Positions 1-8,919 of a stretch of 64,000 nt of DNA are shown in pieces. Source of the DNA: Paenibacillus durus ATCC 35681 (GTDB lineage: Bacteria > Bacillota > Bacilli > Paenibacillales > Paenibacillaceae); assembly GCF_000993825.1 (NCBI RefSeq), contig NZ_CP011114.1, forward strand, positions 434,001-498,000, given 5' to 3'. The notes under the pieces are model-generated. The model had not been told where the DNA came from and ran no database searches. It saw only the letters and a program-made list of their open reading frames with translations. Each line of letters begins with the position of its first letter. Within the stretch, counting starts at the first letter, position 1. Made by a program: the position numbers and the translations under genes.

Positions 1-104
1 AAACTCTGCCATATGCGCAAGACGTGGTTTATGGCCGCCCTTTCAGAGCGGCTCTATATAAACGCATTATATATATTTATGGAGAGAAAGGGGTATTAAC
101 GAAA

Positions 105-1754
105 ATGAAGAAATGGGGCAGTCTGGCTTTAACCCTTACGCTTGGCGCGGGACTCGTACTCAGCGGCTGCGGCGGCAATAACGCAAGCTCGACTAACAGT
201 GCGGCGACCAGTTCGCCGGCAAGCACGGCGACCGCCGGCGCATCGGCGCAGGATACGCTTGTTGTGGGACGCGGCGGCGACTCCGCTTCGCTTGACCCTG
301 CGATTATAACCGACGGAGAATCTTTGAAAATCGACCATCAGGTATTCGATTCCCTGCTGGAGTACAAGCCGGGAACCACCGAGGTCGAGCCTTCCCTGGC
401 AGACAGCTGGGAAGTATCGCCGGACAGCCTGATCTATACGTTCAAGCTGCATCCGGGCGTAAAATTCCATGACGGCACGGATTTCAACGCCGAGGCGGTT
501 GTATTCAACTTCCAGCGCTGGAGCGATCCGAAGAGCCCGTACAAATTCGAAGGCGATTCCTTCGATTACTATGATTCCATGTTCGGACCGGACGGCTCGC
601 GCGTTATTAAAGAAGTCAAGGCTGTCGACGATTTGACCGTACAGTTTACACTGAATCAGCCGCAGGCTCCTTTCCTGCAAAACCTTGCGATGACTTCATT
701 CGGCATCGCGAGTCCAACCGCAATTAAAGAAAAGAAAGAAAACTTCAAGAACGAGCCGGTCGGCACAGGCCCATTCGTCTTCAAGGAATGGAAGCATAAC
801 GATTCCATTACACTCGAAAAGAATGCAAGCTACTGGAAAGAAGGACTTCCTAAGCTGAGCAAAGTAATCGTTCGTTCCATTCCGGACAACACCGCACGCT
901 TCAACGCGCTGCAAAACGGCGAAATCGACCTGATGGAAGATGTGAGCCCGGATGATCTGTCGACGCTGGAAGGCAACAGCGATCTGCAAAAGATCGAACG
1001 TCCTTCGTTTAACGTTGCTTACCTTGGCTTCAACTTCAAGAAGAAGCCTTTTGACAACGTAAAAGTAAGACAGGCGCTGAACTATGCCGTTAACAAACAG
1101 GCCCTTATCGACGCATTCTTCGCCGGACAGGCGCAGCCGGCCGTCAATCCGATGCCGCCGTCGCTGTGGGGCTATAACGACCAAGTGAAAGATTATGAAT
1201 ATAATCTGGACAAAGCGAAGCAGCTGCTGGCGGAAGCCGGTTATCCGAACGGCCTGCCGGATACGGTAACGCTGTACGCGATGCCGGTATCCCGTCCTTA
1301 CATGCCGGACGGCAAGAAGGTTGCCGAAGCGATTCAGGCAGAGTGGGAGAAAATCGGCGTGAAGACCGTCATCGAGTCTCCGGAATGGGCGACTTATCTG
1401 GACGATACGAAAGCCGGCGAGAAAGACGACATCTACATGCTCGGCTGGATGGGCGACAACGGCGACCCTGACAACTTCATTTACACTTTGCTTGACAAGG
1501 ACTCCATCCCTGGCAACAACCGCAACTTCTATGTAAACGAAGACCTGCACAAGATCCTAGTTGATGCGCAAAAAGAAATCGATCAAAACAAACGCGCCGA
1601 CCTGTACAAGCAGGCTCAGGTGATCATCAAAGAAGACGCTCCTTGGATTCCGCTCGTGCACACGACTCCGCTGCTTGCGGCCAAAGCGAATCTGAAAGGC
1701 TTTGTTCCGAGTCCGACAGGCACGGAATATTACAGCGAAGTTTACTTCGAATAG
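105..1754 (+). CDS. Peptide/nickel-type ABC transporter substrate-binding lipoprotein
   Basis: Solute-binding protein of the SBP_bac_5 (OppA/DppA) family, about 549 aa. It binds a peptide or similar solute outside the membrane and hands it to the two permeases that follow. A lipoprotein signal ends in LSGC with Cys22, followed by a Ser/Thr/Ala-rich linker and the long family fold. The reading frame is open further upstream, but ATG 105 is chosen because the basic start and hydrophobic signal begin there and a GGAGAGAAAGGGG ribosome site lies just before it. The 70-bp gap to the permease suggests one operon. Substrate is unknown; nickel, oligopeptide or glycoside are possible. Confidence 0.88.
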   Translation: MKKWGSLALTLTLGAGLVLSGCGGNNASSTNSAATSSPASTATAGASAQDTLVVGRGGDSASLDPAIITDGESLKIDHQVFDSLLEYKPGTTEVEPSLADSWEVSPDSLIYTFKLHPGVKFHDGTDFNAEAVVFNFQRWSDPKSPYKFEGDSFDYYDSMFGPDGSRVIKEVKAVDDLTVQFTLNQPQAPFLQNLAMTSFGIASPTAIKEKKENFKNEPVGTGPFVFKEWKHNDSITLEKNASYWKEGLPKLSKVIVRSIPDNTARFNALQNGEIDLMEDVSPDDLSTLEGNSDLQKIERPSFNVAYLGFNFKKKPFDNVKVRQALNYAVNKQALIDAFFAGQAQPAVNPMPPSLWGYNDQVKDYEYNLDKAKQLLAEAGYPNGLPDTVTLYAMPVSRPYMPDGKKVAEAIQAEWEKIGVKTVIESPEWATYLDDTKAGEKDDIYMLGWMGDNGDPDNFIYTLLDKDSIPGNNRNFYVNEDLHKILVDAQKEIDQNKRADLYKQAQVIIKEDAPWIPLVHTTPLLAAKANLKGFVPSPTGTEYYSEVYFE

Positions 1755-1823
1755 CTTCATAGCACACGATCTTGCCGCCGCTAAAGAGCGGCGGCAAGTC
1801 CGTGTAAGGAAGGTGATCCGTTC

Positions 1824-2828
1824 TTGAGTTCCTACTTATTAAAACGTATCATGGTGCTGATTCCCGTCCTGATCGGCATGACGATAATCGTATTTTCCAT
1901 CATCCATGCCATTCCGGGAGATCCGGCGGAGACCATTCTGGGCCAGAAGGCGACAGAACAGTCCAAACAGGCGCTGCGGGACCAGCTCGGTCTCGATAAG
2001 CCCTGGATAACGCAGTACTTTGATTACATGGGCGATCTGCTGAAAGGCGATCTAGGAACCTCGATTCGCACCAAGACGCCGATTGCCAAAGAAATCGTGC
2101 CTTACCTGGCGGCAACGCTGGAGCTTACGGCAGCCGCAATGCTGTTCGCCACCTTTGTTGGCGTGAATGCCGGCATTTTAAGCGCCTGGAAACAGAATTC
2201 ATGGTTTGACTATACCGCGATGATTATCGCGCTGATTGGAGTGTCCATGCCGATATTCTGGCTTGGCCTCATGGAACAACTGGTCTTTGCGTTAAAGCTT
2301 CACTGGCTGCCCTCGATCGGGAGGATGGATCAGCGGGACCCGGTGGAGAGCATTACCAATCTGTATGTCATCGACAGCATTTTGGCGGGGCGCTGGGATC
2401 AGCTCTGGACCGTCATTAAGCATTTGATTCTCCCGAGCATCGCGCTCGGAACAATTCCGATGGCGATTATCGCCCGGATGACCCGCTCCAGCATGCTGGA
2501 GGTTATGAATTCGGACTATATCCGCACGGCCAAAGCCAAAGGACTGTCTCAGTTCATTGTCGTGTACAAGCACGCCCTCAAAAATTCGCTCATTCCCGTG
2601 CTGACCGTCGTCGGTCTTCAGACGGGCGCGCTGCTCGGCGGAGCAGTGCTGACAGAGACGATCTTCGCCTGGCCGGGCGTGGGACGGTATATATTTGAAG
2701 CGATCAGCTCGCGCGATTATCCGGTCATCCAGTCCGGAATTCTCATCATCGCTTTCATCTTTGTTTTCATCAATCTGCTTGTGGATCTGCTGTATGCCGC
2801 CATCGATCCGCGCATTCAATACAAGTAA
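1824..2828 (+). CDS. ABC transporter permease, DppB/OppB type
   Basis: Inner-membrane permease of the dipeptide/oligopeptide/nickel uptake family, 334 aa, the normal length for DppB. An N-terminal membrane anchor is followed by the large periplasmic-side segment and a core of about five further helices. The cytoplasmic EAA-type loop that contacts the ATPase lies near residue 233 (TAKAKGLSQ). Translation starts at TTG 1824 behind AAGGAAGGTGAT. It pairs with the DppC-type permease 12 bp downstream. No ATPase gene lies in the window; it may be upstream of the left edge or shared with another system. Confidence 0.9.
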   Translation: MSSYLLKRIMVLIPVLIGMTIIVFSIIHAIPGDPAETILGQKATEQSKQALRDQLGLDKPWITQYFDYMGDLLKGDLGTSIRTKTPIAKEIVPYLAATLELTAAAMLFATFVGVNAGILSAWKQNSWFDYTAMIIALIGVSMPIFWLGLMEQLVFALKLHWLPSIGRMDQRDPVESITNLYVIDSILAGRWDQLWTVIKHLILPSIALGTIPMAIIARMTRSSMLEVMNSDYIRTAKAKGLSQFIVVYKHALKNSLIPVLTVVGLQTGALLGGAVLTETIFAWPGVGRYIFEAISSRDYPVIQSGILIIAFIFVFINLLVDLLYAAIDPRIQYK

Positions 2829-2840
2829 GGAGGGACCCTT

Positions 2841-3734
2841 TTGTCACAGGCATCATTGAATATCAATTCGGAAGCCGCTTCTGCCGAAAAGGTCTCCGGC
2901 CCTTGGCGCGACGCATGGAAGGCATTCCGCAAAAATAAAACGGCGATGCTCGGGCTCGGCATTATCGTCTTCTTCATTTTGATCGCGCTGCTGGCGCCGT
3001 TCATCGCCCCTTATGATTACAAAGAACAGGTGCTGATGGACCGGCTGAAGGCGCCGTCCGCCGCTCACTGGTTCGGTACGGATGACCTTGGCAGAGACAT
3101 GTTCACCCGCATCATCTACGGCGCGCGCATTTCGCTTTGGGTAGGCTTTTTCTCCGTCATCGGCTCCATTATCGTCGGCACATTGCTCGGCGTGCTCGCT
3201 GGCTTTTACGGCAGATGGATCGACATGCTTATCTCGCGTCTATTCGACATACTGCTTGCGTTTCCCAGCATTCTGCTGGCCATCGCCATCGTGGCGATTC
3301 TCGGGCCGTCGCTGCAAAATGCGCTTTACGCCATCGCCATTGTCAACATTCCGACTTACGGGCGGCTTGTGCGCGCGAAGGTGCTCAGCCTGAAGTCGGA
3401 GGAGTACATTACGGCGGCGCGGGCCATCGGCATGAAGAACACGCGCATTCTGCTTACGCATATTCTGCCGAACAGCCTGACGCCGATTATCGTGCAGGGG
3501 ACGCTTGGTATCGCGACCGCGATTATCGAAGCGGCCGCGCTCGGCTTTCTCGGGCTCGGCGCCCAGCCTCCTGAGCCTGAATGGGGCAAAATGCTGTCCG
3601 ATTCCCGCCAGTTTATCCAGAAAGCGCCCTGGACGGTCGTCTTTCCGGGCCTGTCCATTATGCTGACCGTGCTCGGCTTCAATCTGATGGGGGACGGTCT
3701 GCGCGATGTGCTCGATCCCCGGATGAAGAATTAG
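2841..3734 (+). CDS. ABC transporter permease, DppC/OppC type
   Basis: Second permease subunit, 297 aa, with the OppC N-terminal region, a DDLGRD-containing segment typical of DppC (near residue 80) and the EAA loop near residue 190 (ITAARAIGMKN). It forms the heterodimeric channel with the preceding DppB-type protein. Translation starts at TTG 2841 behind AAGGAGGGA. The gene ends in a strong terminator, so the operon visible here is lipoprotein, permease, permease. The ATPase subunits are missing from this side of the cluster. Confidence 0.9.
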   Translation: MSQASLNINSEAASAEKVSGPWRDAWKAFRKNKTAMLGLGIIVFFILIALLAPFIAPYDYKEQVLMDRLKAPSAAHWFGTDDLGRDMFTRIIYGARISLWVGFFSVIGSIIVGTLLGVLAGFYGRWIDMLISRLFDILLAFPSILLAIAIVAILGPSLQNALYAIAIVNIPTYGRLVRAKVLSLKSEEYITAARAIGMKNTRILLTHILPNSLTPIIVQGTLGIATAIIEAAALGFLGLGAQPPEPEWGKMLSDSRQFIQKAPWTVVFPGLSIMLTVLGFNLMGDGLRDVLDPRMKN

Positions 3735-3752
3735 CCCATTTAAGATTTCTCC

Positions 3753-3820
3753 AAATACCCTTCAGTTCCGCCGCTTCGGCTTAAACTATGCCGATCCCGG
3801 CAGGCTGAAGGGTATTTTTG
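3753..3820 (+). terminator. Rho-independent terminator after the peptide-type ABC operon
   Basis: A perfect 13-bp inverted repeat (AAATACCCTTCAG and its complement) encloses a loop of about 39 bp containing a smaller GC hairpin, and is followed by a T run. It separates the peptide ABC operon from the modA promoter region. Confidence 0.75.
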
Positions 3821-3914
3821 TCGTCTGTGTATTTTTCGAACACCCCGGCCTGTTTGGCTCTCTTCTTTTTACATGTAAGCATTTCTTCCCTTGCAGAAAG
3901 CGAGTTATTTTGAC

Positions 3915-3934
3915 GTTATTTGTTCAAATATAAC
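3915..3934. promoter_or_regulatory. ModE-box-like palindrome upstream of modA
   Basis: GTTATTT, six bases, then ATATAAC form a near-perfect inverted repeat about 100 bp before modA. From memory, the proteobacterial ModE box has GTTATAT/ATATAAC-type half-sites with a similar spacing. An extended -10-like TGTGCTAGAAT lies downstream at 3981-3991. The likely binding protein is the HTH/molybdate-binding regulator encoded at 5572-6549. The role is inferred. Confidence 0.45.
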
Positions 3935-4033
3935 ACGATGATATGAATCATAACAAAATATATGGTAGATTTTGCGAAGATGTGCTAGAATAGCTCCTAA
4001 TCATATCAATACATACACTGGAGGAATGGGAGA

Positions 4034-4810
4034 ATGTTAAAAAAGCTGGCAATGACAGTAATGGCGGTGGCAGTATTTGCTGCAACGCCCTTGGTAACAA
4101 GCGGTAAGGCAGAGGCCGCAGGCAAGACGGAAATCATCGTATCTGCGGCGGCGAGCCTGCAGGACAGCCTGGACAAAATTGCTGCTCAATACGAGAAGGC
4201 TCATCCTACGATCGATCTGGTCTTTAACTATGCCGCTTCAGGCACGTTGCAGAAACAAATCGAGCAGGGCGCTCCGGCTGATATTTTCTTCTCCGCAGGC
4301 GACAAACAAATGAAAGCTCTCGTTGATGGCGGACTCATCTCCACAAACAAAGAACTGCTGAAGAATCAATTGGTCGTCGTCGTTCCTGCGAGCTCGAAGG
4401 CGAAGCTTAATACGATCTCCCTGCTTACGGGTCCTTCCTTCAAGAAGGTGGCCGTTGGTCAACCGGAATCCGTACCGGCTGGACAATATGCACAGCAATC
4501 CCTAACTGCCAAGAAGCTTTGGGATACACTGCAAAGCAAGCTTATCTTTGGTAAAGACGTACGCGCGGTGCTCTCCTATGTTGAAACCGGCAATGCGGAT
4601 GCAGGCTTTGTATACAAAACCGATGCTTTGACCTCCAAGAAGGTTAAGATCGCTCTTACTGTAGGCTCTTTCGCTCACAAACCGATTAACTATCCGATCG
4701 GTATTGTAAAAGGAACTAAACATGAGGCAGAAGCCAAAGCATTCTACAGCTACCTCCAAACTAATGCAGCAACCAGCGTATTCAAATCCTACGGATTTTT
4801 GCTCTACTAA
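4034..4810 (+). CDS. modA: Molybdate ABC transporter substrate-binding protein ModA
   Basis: Extracytoplasmic molybdate/tungstate-binding protein, 258 aa, with the family pattern of an early AAASLQDSL motif, a YAASGTLQKQIEQGAPADIFFSA-like segment near residues 61-83 and a C-terminal KAFYSYL-type helix. It delivers oxyanion to ModB. The signal peptide ends around AEA-A and has no lipobox cysteine, which is unusual for a Gram-positive solute-binding protein. ATG 4034 follows GGAGGAATGGG. modB follows after 27 bp. Molybdate import would serve nitrogenase and molybdopterin enzymes; the genes for both occur in this window. Confidence 0.92.
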   Translation: MLKKLAMTVMAVAVFAATPLVTSGKAEAAGKTEIIVSAAASLQDSLDKIAAQYEKAHPTIDLVFNYAASGTLQKQIEQGAPADIFFSAGDKQMKALVDGGLISTNKELLKNQLVVVVPASSKAKLNTISLLTGPSFKKVAVGQPESVPAGQYAQQSLTAKKLWDTLQSKLIFGKDVRAVLSYVETGNADAGFVYKTDALTSKKVKIALTVGSFAHKPINYPIGIVKGTKHEAEAKAFYSYLQTNAATSVFKSYGFLLY

Positions 4811-4837
4811 TAAATAAAGACTGCGGGTTGAGTATAC

Positions 4838-5500
4838 ATGGACATCAATTGGACCGACTTTATGGCCCCAGTGTGGTTATCGATTAAAATTGCGGTTATC
4901 ACGAGCGTGATCGTATTCGTCCTGGCGGCTGCAGCCGCCAAGGCGATGGCGAACCGGAAGTTTCCGGGCCGCAGCCTGATTGAAACCGTACTGCTGCTGC
5001 CTCTGGTTCTTCCGCCTACGGTTGTAGGTTTCGTGCTTCTGGTCGTATTGGGAAGAAAAAGCTGGCTTGGCGAATGGTACGAGAATTTAACCGGTGGAAC
5101 GATTCTGTTCACCTGGGGATCGGCGGTGATTGCCGCCGTCGTTGTCGCTTTTCCGCTCGTTTATCGTACGCTAAAGGCAGGCTTTGAAGAAGTTGACCGC
5201 GATTTGGAAGATGCGGCGCGCGCTCAGGGGGCTGGAGAGCTTCAAGTGCTTCGCTATATTACGCTCCCGCTGGCGATCCGAACGCTTGCAGCGGGCTATG
5301 TGCTCGGCTTTGCCCGCGGCCTCGGCGAGTTCGGGGCGACAATTATGGTGGCGGGCAATATTCCCAACCGGACGCAGACGATTCCTACGGCGATTTATGT
5401 GGCTGTGGATGGAGGGGATATGACGCTCGCCTGGCTGTGGGTCATTTCTATAATCGCAATATCAGCGGTCATGCTGATGTTTGTCAACCGCTACTCCTAA
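4838..5500 (+). CDS. modB: Molybdate ABC transporter permease ModB
   Basis: Membrane permease of 220 aa with about five helices and the EAA loop near residue 122 (LEDAARAQGAGE), matching ModB length and pattern. It forms the channel for ModA-delivered molybdate. The ribosome site before ATG 4838 is weak (GGGTTGAG). The ATPase gene modC is not present: the next gene is the convergent regulator. Transport therefore needs an ATPase encoded elsewhere or shared. A similar ATPase-less modA-modB arrangement is remembered from Bacillus (yvgLM). Confidence 0.9.
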   Translation: MDINWTDFMAPVWLSIKIAVITSVIVFVLAAAAAKAMANRKFPGRSLIETVLLLPLVLPPTVVGFVLLVVLGRKSWLGEWYENLTGGTILFTWGSAVIAAVVVAFPLVYRTLKAGFEEVDRDLEDAARAQGAGELQVLRYITLPLAIRTLAAGYVLGFARGLGEFGATIMVAGNIPNRTQTIPTAIYVAVDGGDMTLAWLWVISIIAISAVMLMFVNRYS

Positions 5501-5515
5501 TAAAGAACAATAAAT

Positions 5516-5563
5516 AACCCTCCTAGTCCGGCAGTATCAGCAGCCTGCGGATAGGGAGGGTTT
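5516..5563. terminator. Bidirectional terminator between modB and the regulator
   Basis: AACCCTCC and GGAGGGTT, with weaker pairing inside, form a hairpin between two convergent genes. The AT-rich flanks give a T run on both strands. Confidence 0.65.
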
Positions 5564-5571
5564 GCTATTCA

Positions 5572-6549
5572 TTATGTTTCGTAAATAATCTTCCCGGTTT
5601 CGGACAGATCATATCCATACAGCGACTTAAGCTCATTATGAAGAGCTTGGGAGCGGCATATTTCGAGCACCGCCGAGATCCAATCCTGGTTATCCGGCCG
5701 TTTCAGCATTACTAGATCGTACTTTTCTTGGATGAGCGGAATAAAATCAACGCCTTCGACTATTCGGGAGGCCTTTTCATTCCCAACGCCGACATCGGCC
5801 TCGCCACGGGCGATTCTGCCGGCAACCGTCACATGGCTGATTTCCTCCGTTGTATAGCCTTCAATGTTCTGTGCTTTCACTCCGTTCAAGCGCAGTTGTT
5901 CATCCAGCAGCACCCGCGCGCCTGAACCTCTCTCCCGGTTAACGAGTCGCAGACCGGATTGCCCCAGGTCTTTCCAGTCATTAAGCCCTTTGGGATTGCT
6001 TTTCTGTACATACAGACCGGCGGCCCTGCCCAAGAGACGAACAACAAGATAGCTGGAGCCGACGAGCATTTTGCGGATATAAGGAATATTGTACTCGCCT
6101 GAATCGCCATCAAGCAAATGGGTGCTGACGATATCGGATTCCCCGCGATACATGGAAATCAGACTGTCAAGGCTTCCCGCATATGAGCGCAGCGGACGCA
6201 GCGAGGGGGAGAACTTCTCCAAATGTTGTGCTAGTATATCCAGACTGATATCCTGGCCGGTGATGACAATTTCACGCACGGATGAACGGAACGTCGCCGG
6301 GGTCTGAATGCTAGGTGCAGAACTTATCGCATGAAGCCCCGGTTTAGTAGAGGTGAGCATGGACGCTTGGCGTCCGTGCTCTCTGGACTGCTGCTTGTAC
6401 ATTTCAAGATCCGAGGCATCCACACGCATTTGCTTGCCCACCCGGTAAGAAGAAAGCTCGCCTTTCTTAATAAGGTCATAGACCTTCAGTTTTGATATTT
6501 TAAGCAGCTGGGCAACCTCTTCGGTTGTATAGGATGTATTGTCAGACAT
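5572..6549 (-). CDS. Molybdate-responsive HTH regulator with ModA-like binding domain
   Basis: 325-aa fusion. Residues 1-55 are an excisionase/MerR-like helix-turn-helix (TTEEVAQLLKISKLKVYDLIKKGEL). Residues about 90-320 are a periplasmic-binding-protein domain (COG1910 type), here cytoplasmic because there is no signal peptide. By family knowledge such proteins sense molybdate and regulate mod genes; the Bacillus homologue YvgK sits beside modAB. ATG 6549 follows TAGGAGGATTTACTCT. It is convergent with modB and lies next to a molbindin gene. Candidate operators are the palindrome before modA and the 10-bp repeats before the molbindin gene. Confidence 0.82.
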   Translation of the reverse strand: MSDNTSYTTEEVAQLLKISKLKVYDLIKKGELSSYRVGKQMRVDASDLEMYKQQSREHGRQASMLTSTKPGLHAISSAPSIQTPATFRSSVREIVITGQDISLDILAQHLEKFSPSLRPLRSYAGSLDSLISMYRGESDIVSTHLLDGDSGEYNIPYIRKMLVGSSYLVVRLLGRAAGLYVQKSNPKGLNDWKDLGQSGLRLVNRERGSGARVLLDEQLRLNGVKAQNIEGYTTEEISHVTVAGRIARGEADVGVGNEKASRIVEGVDFIPLIQEKYDLVMLKRPDNQDWISAVLEICRSQALHNELKSLYGYDLSETGKIIYET

Positions 6550-6667
6550 AGAGTAAATCCTCCTAAGAAGTAGGCTGCGTCAGCAGCCATCACACCTATG
6601 GGTGTACTAACACAAGACTACCTTATTTTCTATCCTGACGCAATTATTGAAGGTACAGGGAACTGAA

Positions 6668-6708
6668 AAGAACCGAATGTACACGCAAGTGATGTACGTC
6701 CGGTTCTT
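6668..6708 (-). terminator. Terminator after the molbindin gene
   Basis: A 15-bp inverted repeat with two mismatches (AAGAACCG...CGGTTCTT) has an 11-base loop. Read on the minus strand it ends in a T-rich tail, directly after the molbindin gene and before the regulator promoter region. Confidence 0.6.
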
Positions 6709-6743
6709 ATTTGCGTCTGCTATTCAAAAAGCGGCTAACCGCC

Positions 6744-6947
6744 TTAGGCCATCAACAGGACGGAAGAAGCTTTGAAAAGGGCGGTAACTGTAGCGCCTTC
6801 CTTAATTCCGAGCTCTTCAAGGGCATCCAAGGAGATAATGGAAGTGATTTTTTGTCCGCCAGTGTCAATAACAACCTTAGCATTGATCGGTCCTGCCTCT
6901 ATAGCTACTACACGGCCTTCCAATTGGTTTCTGGCACTAATTTTCAT
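6744..6947 (-). CDS. Molbindin (Mop/TOBE-domain molybdopterin-binding-like protein)
   Basis: 67-aa single TOBE/Mop domain starting MKISARNQLEG, with the family VVxIExGxxNAKVVID pattern. Molbindins bind several molybdate ions as oligomers and act as cytoplasmic storage or buffering proteins. ATG 6947 is chosen over TTG 6965 because GAGAGGAGAA lies immediately before it and overlaps the earlier codon. It lies head-to-tail upstream of the HTH/molybdate regulator on the same strand, with a terminator between, so the two are probably separate units in one molybdenum cluster. Confidence 0.85.
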   Translation of the reverse strand: MKISARNQLEGRVVAIEAGPINAKVVIDTGGQKITSIISLDALEELGIKEGATVTALFKASSVLLMA

Positions 6948-7327
6948 TGTACATTCTCCTCTCAATTTTGGGTAATAAGAGTTGTATGTGATGTAAATCT
7001 TGATGTCTAATTATACTTATTTATAACTAATTATAACTAAATAATAATCTATATAGTGAAATCATACTACATGATGTTTGGAAAATCAAGGTATTTTGAG
7101 TAATATCGATTAAATTCACGGAAAATATTTACCATAACCCGAAAAATCGGAAATTTTGGCGATAAAGATTTAATAAGACCAAATAACAGAATATTAAGAA
7201 ATTTACAAATACATTAGAGTTAAGTAATGGAAATTTTATATGTTCGAAAAATTGGTGAAACTTTTGCCGAAAATGCATTATAATGTAGTATTAAAAACAG
7301 ATAGCCATCATATAAGGGGTAGGGAGC
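6948..7327. other. AT-rich divergent intergenic region with tandem 10-bp repeats
   Basis: About 380 bp between the molbindin gene (minus) and the dGTPase gene (plus), much more AT-rich than its surroundings. At 7021-7040 TTATAACTAA occurs twice in perfect tandem, preceded by a degenerate third copy at 7011-7020. On the minus strand these give GTTATAA half-sites resembling the palindrome before modA. Near the right end TATAAT at 7279-7284 is a likely -10 box for the dGTPase gene, with no clear -35. No ORF is supported. Confidence 0.5.
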
Positions 7328-8737
7328 ATGAGACTGAATGAACTAAGAGAACACCGCCAATATCCGGAGATTACCCGCCTGGAGACATCAAGGGCTGCAT
7401 ATGAACGTGACTATTCCCGGTTGATTCATTCGCCGACCTTCCGCAGGCTGCAGGGGAAATCGCAGGTATTCGGAGCAGGTACCGGGGATTATTATCGGAC
7501 GAGGTTAACCCATTCGCTTGAGGTGGCTCAAATTGCGCGTGAGGCGGCCAAGAGCCTGCTGCGTTCTTATCCGGAAGTGGGCTTGGAGAAAGCCGGGAAT
7601 CCGGGACTGGTCATTGATCCGGAGGTGGTTGAATGCGCGGCGATTGCCCATGATTTCGGCCATCCTCCATTTGGACATAAAGGGGAAGAAGTGCTCGACA
7701 ACATTCTGGACCGCTTAATTGAGGAGAAAACCGCGAAGAAGGCGGCGGTGACCGGAGCGGACCCGGCGCGCAAACTCGAAATTTACAATGAGATGAGAAC
7801 CAAGTATGAGCATTTTGAAGGCAACGCGCATAATTTCCGGCTCATCATGTTCCTGGAGAAGCGCGAGAACATCGACGGACTCAATCTGTCCGATGCCGTT
7901 CTGCTTGGAATCAATAAGTACCCTTTTCCCGGAACGACGCTTAAAAAGGGAATGTATCTCAATGAGTGGGAATATATCTCGCATATCCGCTCGGAATGGG
8001 GAATTCCGGAAGGGAAGAAGACGCTCGAAGCGCAGCTGATGGATTTATGCGATGATATCGCTTATTCCGCCCATGACCTTGAGGACGGCATCAAGGCCGG
8101 GAAGATTGAAGTCCATGAATTCTTCATGCATGACCCTTATATTTTAAGGCTCATTGTCGAGAAGATCATGACGCTGGAGGATTCTTTCTGGCATGGATGG
8201 ACAGAGGAAGCAATCCGGCCAAAGGTAGAAGAGGTGCTGAACTCGTTCCTGCGGATCTGGAAGGAGAAAATGCCGACCTGCGAGCACGATTATTCCCGGA
8301 CCCGCCGCGAGGTCAAAGCCTATTGGGTCAGCACCTTTGTCGCCAGCCTCGGTGTCATACCGGATGGTGATTGGAAGAAGGTTACTTTTATCAAGGAAGG
8401 AAAAGAAGACGAGGACCTGCTGCGCACGGTAAGCGTACTGAAGAGCTTTGCCTGGGTGACGATGATTCGCGATTTGCGCGTTCAGCGGCTGCAAAAGCGC
8501 AGCGAGTGGATTGTACGGAGGCTGTGGGGGGCGTTCCTGGACCCCGATACGTCGAAAGCGATCATCCCTACCGATTGGCTGCAGCGTTTTGAGAAGGACC
8601 AGCGTAAGCAAAGACCGATTTGGACCTGGGAGCATATGGTGATCGACTATATTGCCGGAATGACCGATGCTTTTGCCGAGAAAATTTACAATGAGCTGTT
8701 CGGGCTTAAAGTCGGCTCAATTTATGATCTGGATTAA
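7328..8737 (+). CDS. dGTPase-family HD-domain triphosphohydrolase
   Basis: 469-aa member of the Dgt/SAMHD1-like family, which hydrolyses dGTP or other dNTPs to nucleoside plus triphosphate. The metal-binding HD pattern is visible: RLTHSLEVAQ near residue 60, AIAHDFGHPPFGHKGEE near 103-120 and a later DLCDDIAYSAHDLEDG near 240. ATG 7328 follows AAGGGGTAGGGAGC. It is monocistronic with its own terminator. By family knowledge it would adjust dNTP pools; the exact nucleotide preference cannot be read from sequence. Confidence 0.88.
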   Translation: MRLNELREHRQYPEITRLETSRAAYERDYSRLIHSPTFRRLQGKSQVFGAGTGDYYRTRLTHSLEVAQIAREAAKSLLRSYPEVGLEKAGNPGLVIDPEVVECAAIAHDFGHPPFGHKGEEVLDNILDRLIEEKTAKKAAVTGADPARKLEIYNEMRTKYEHFEGNAHNFRLIMFLEKRENIDGLNLSDAVLLGINKYPFPGTTLKKGMYLNEWEYISHIRSEWGIPEGKKTLEAQLMDLCDDIAYSAHDLEDGIKAGKIEVHEFFMHDPYILRLIVEKIMTLEDSFWHGWTEEAIRPKVEEVLNSFLRIWKEKMPTCEHDYSRTRREVKAYWVSTFVASLGVIPDGDWKKVTFIKEGKEDEDLLRTVSVLKSFAWVTMIRDLRVQRLQKRSEWIVRRLWGAFLDPDTSKAIIPTDWLQRFEKDQRKQRPIWTWEHMVIDYIAGMTDAFAEKIYNELFGLKVGSIYDLD

Positions 8738-8742
8738 ATTTC

Positions 8743-8780
8743 AACGCCTAATCTATAGAAATATGGAGAGGGCGTTTTTT
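8743..8780 (+). terminator. Terminator after the dGTPase gene
   Basis: AACGCC and GGCGTT arms with a T6 tail directly after the stop codon. Confidence 0.7.
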
Positions 8781-8919
8781 GTGTGCATTTGGCTCTGAGC
8801 GCTGTAGAGCATTGCTGTTCCGGCAAGCGGCGGTCCGTTTTCAGGTATAATAGAGTGCGGCGGCGGGGATGAATGCCCGCTGTTCCTTAAATGAACTGTG
8901 AAAGGCGGGACTATACCGA

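Noticed and set aside
6550..6660. IS element end near the molybdenum regulator
   Set aside because: Short inverted bases are present, but there is no transposase, terminal repeat pair or duplication.
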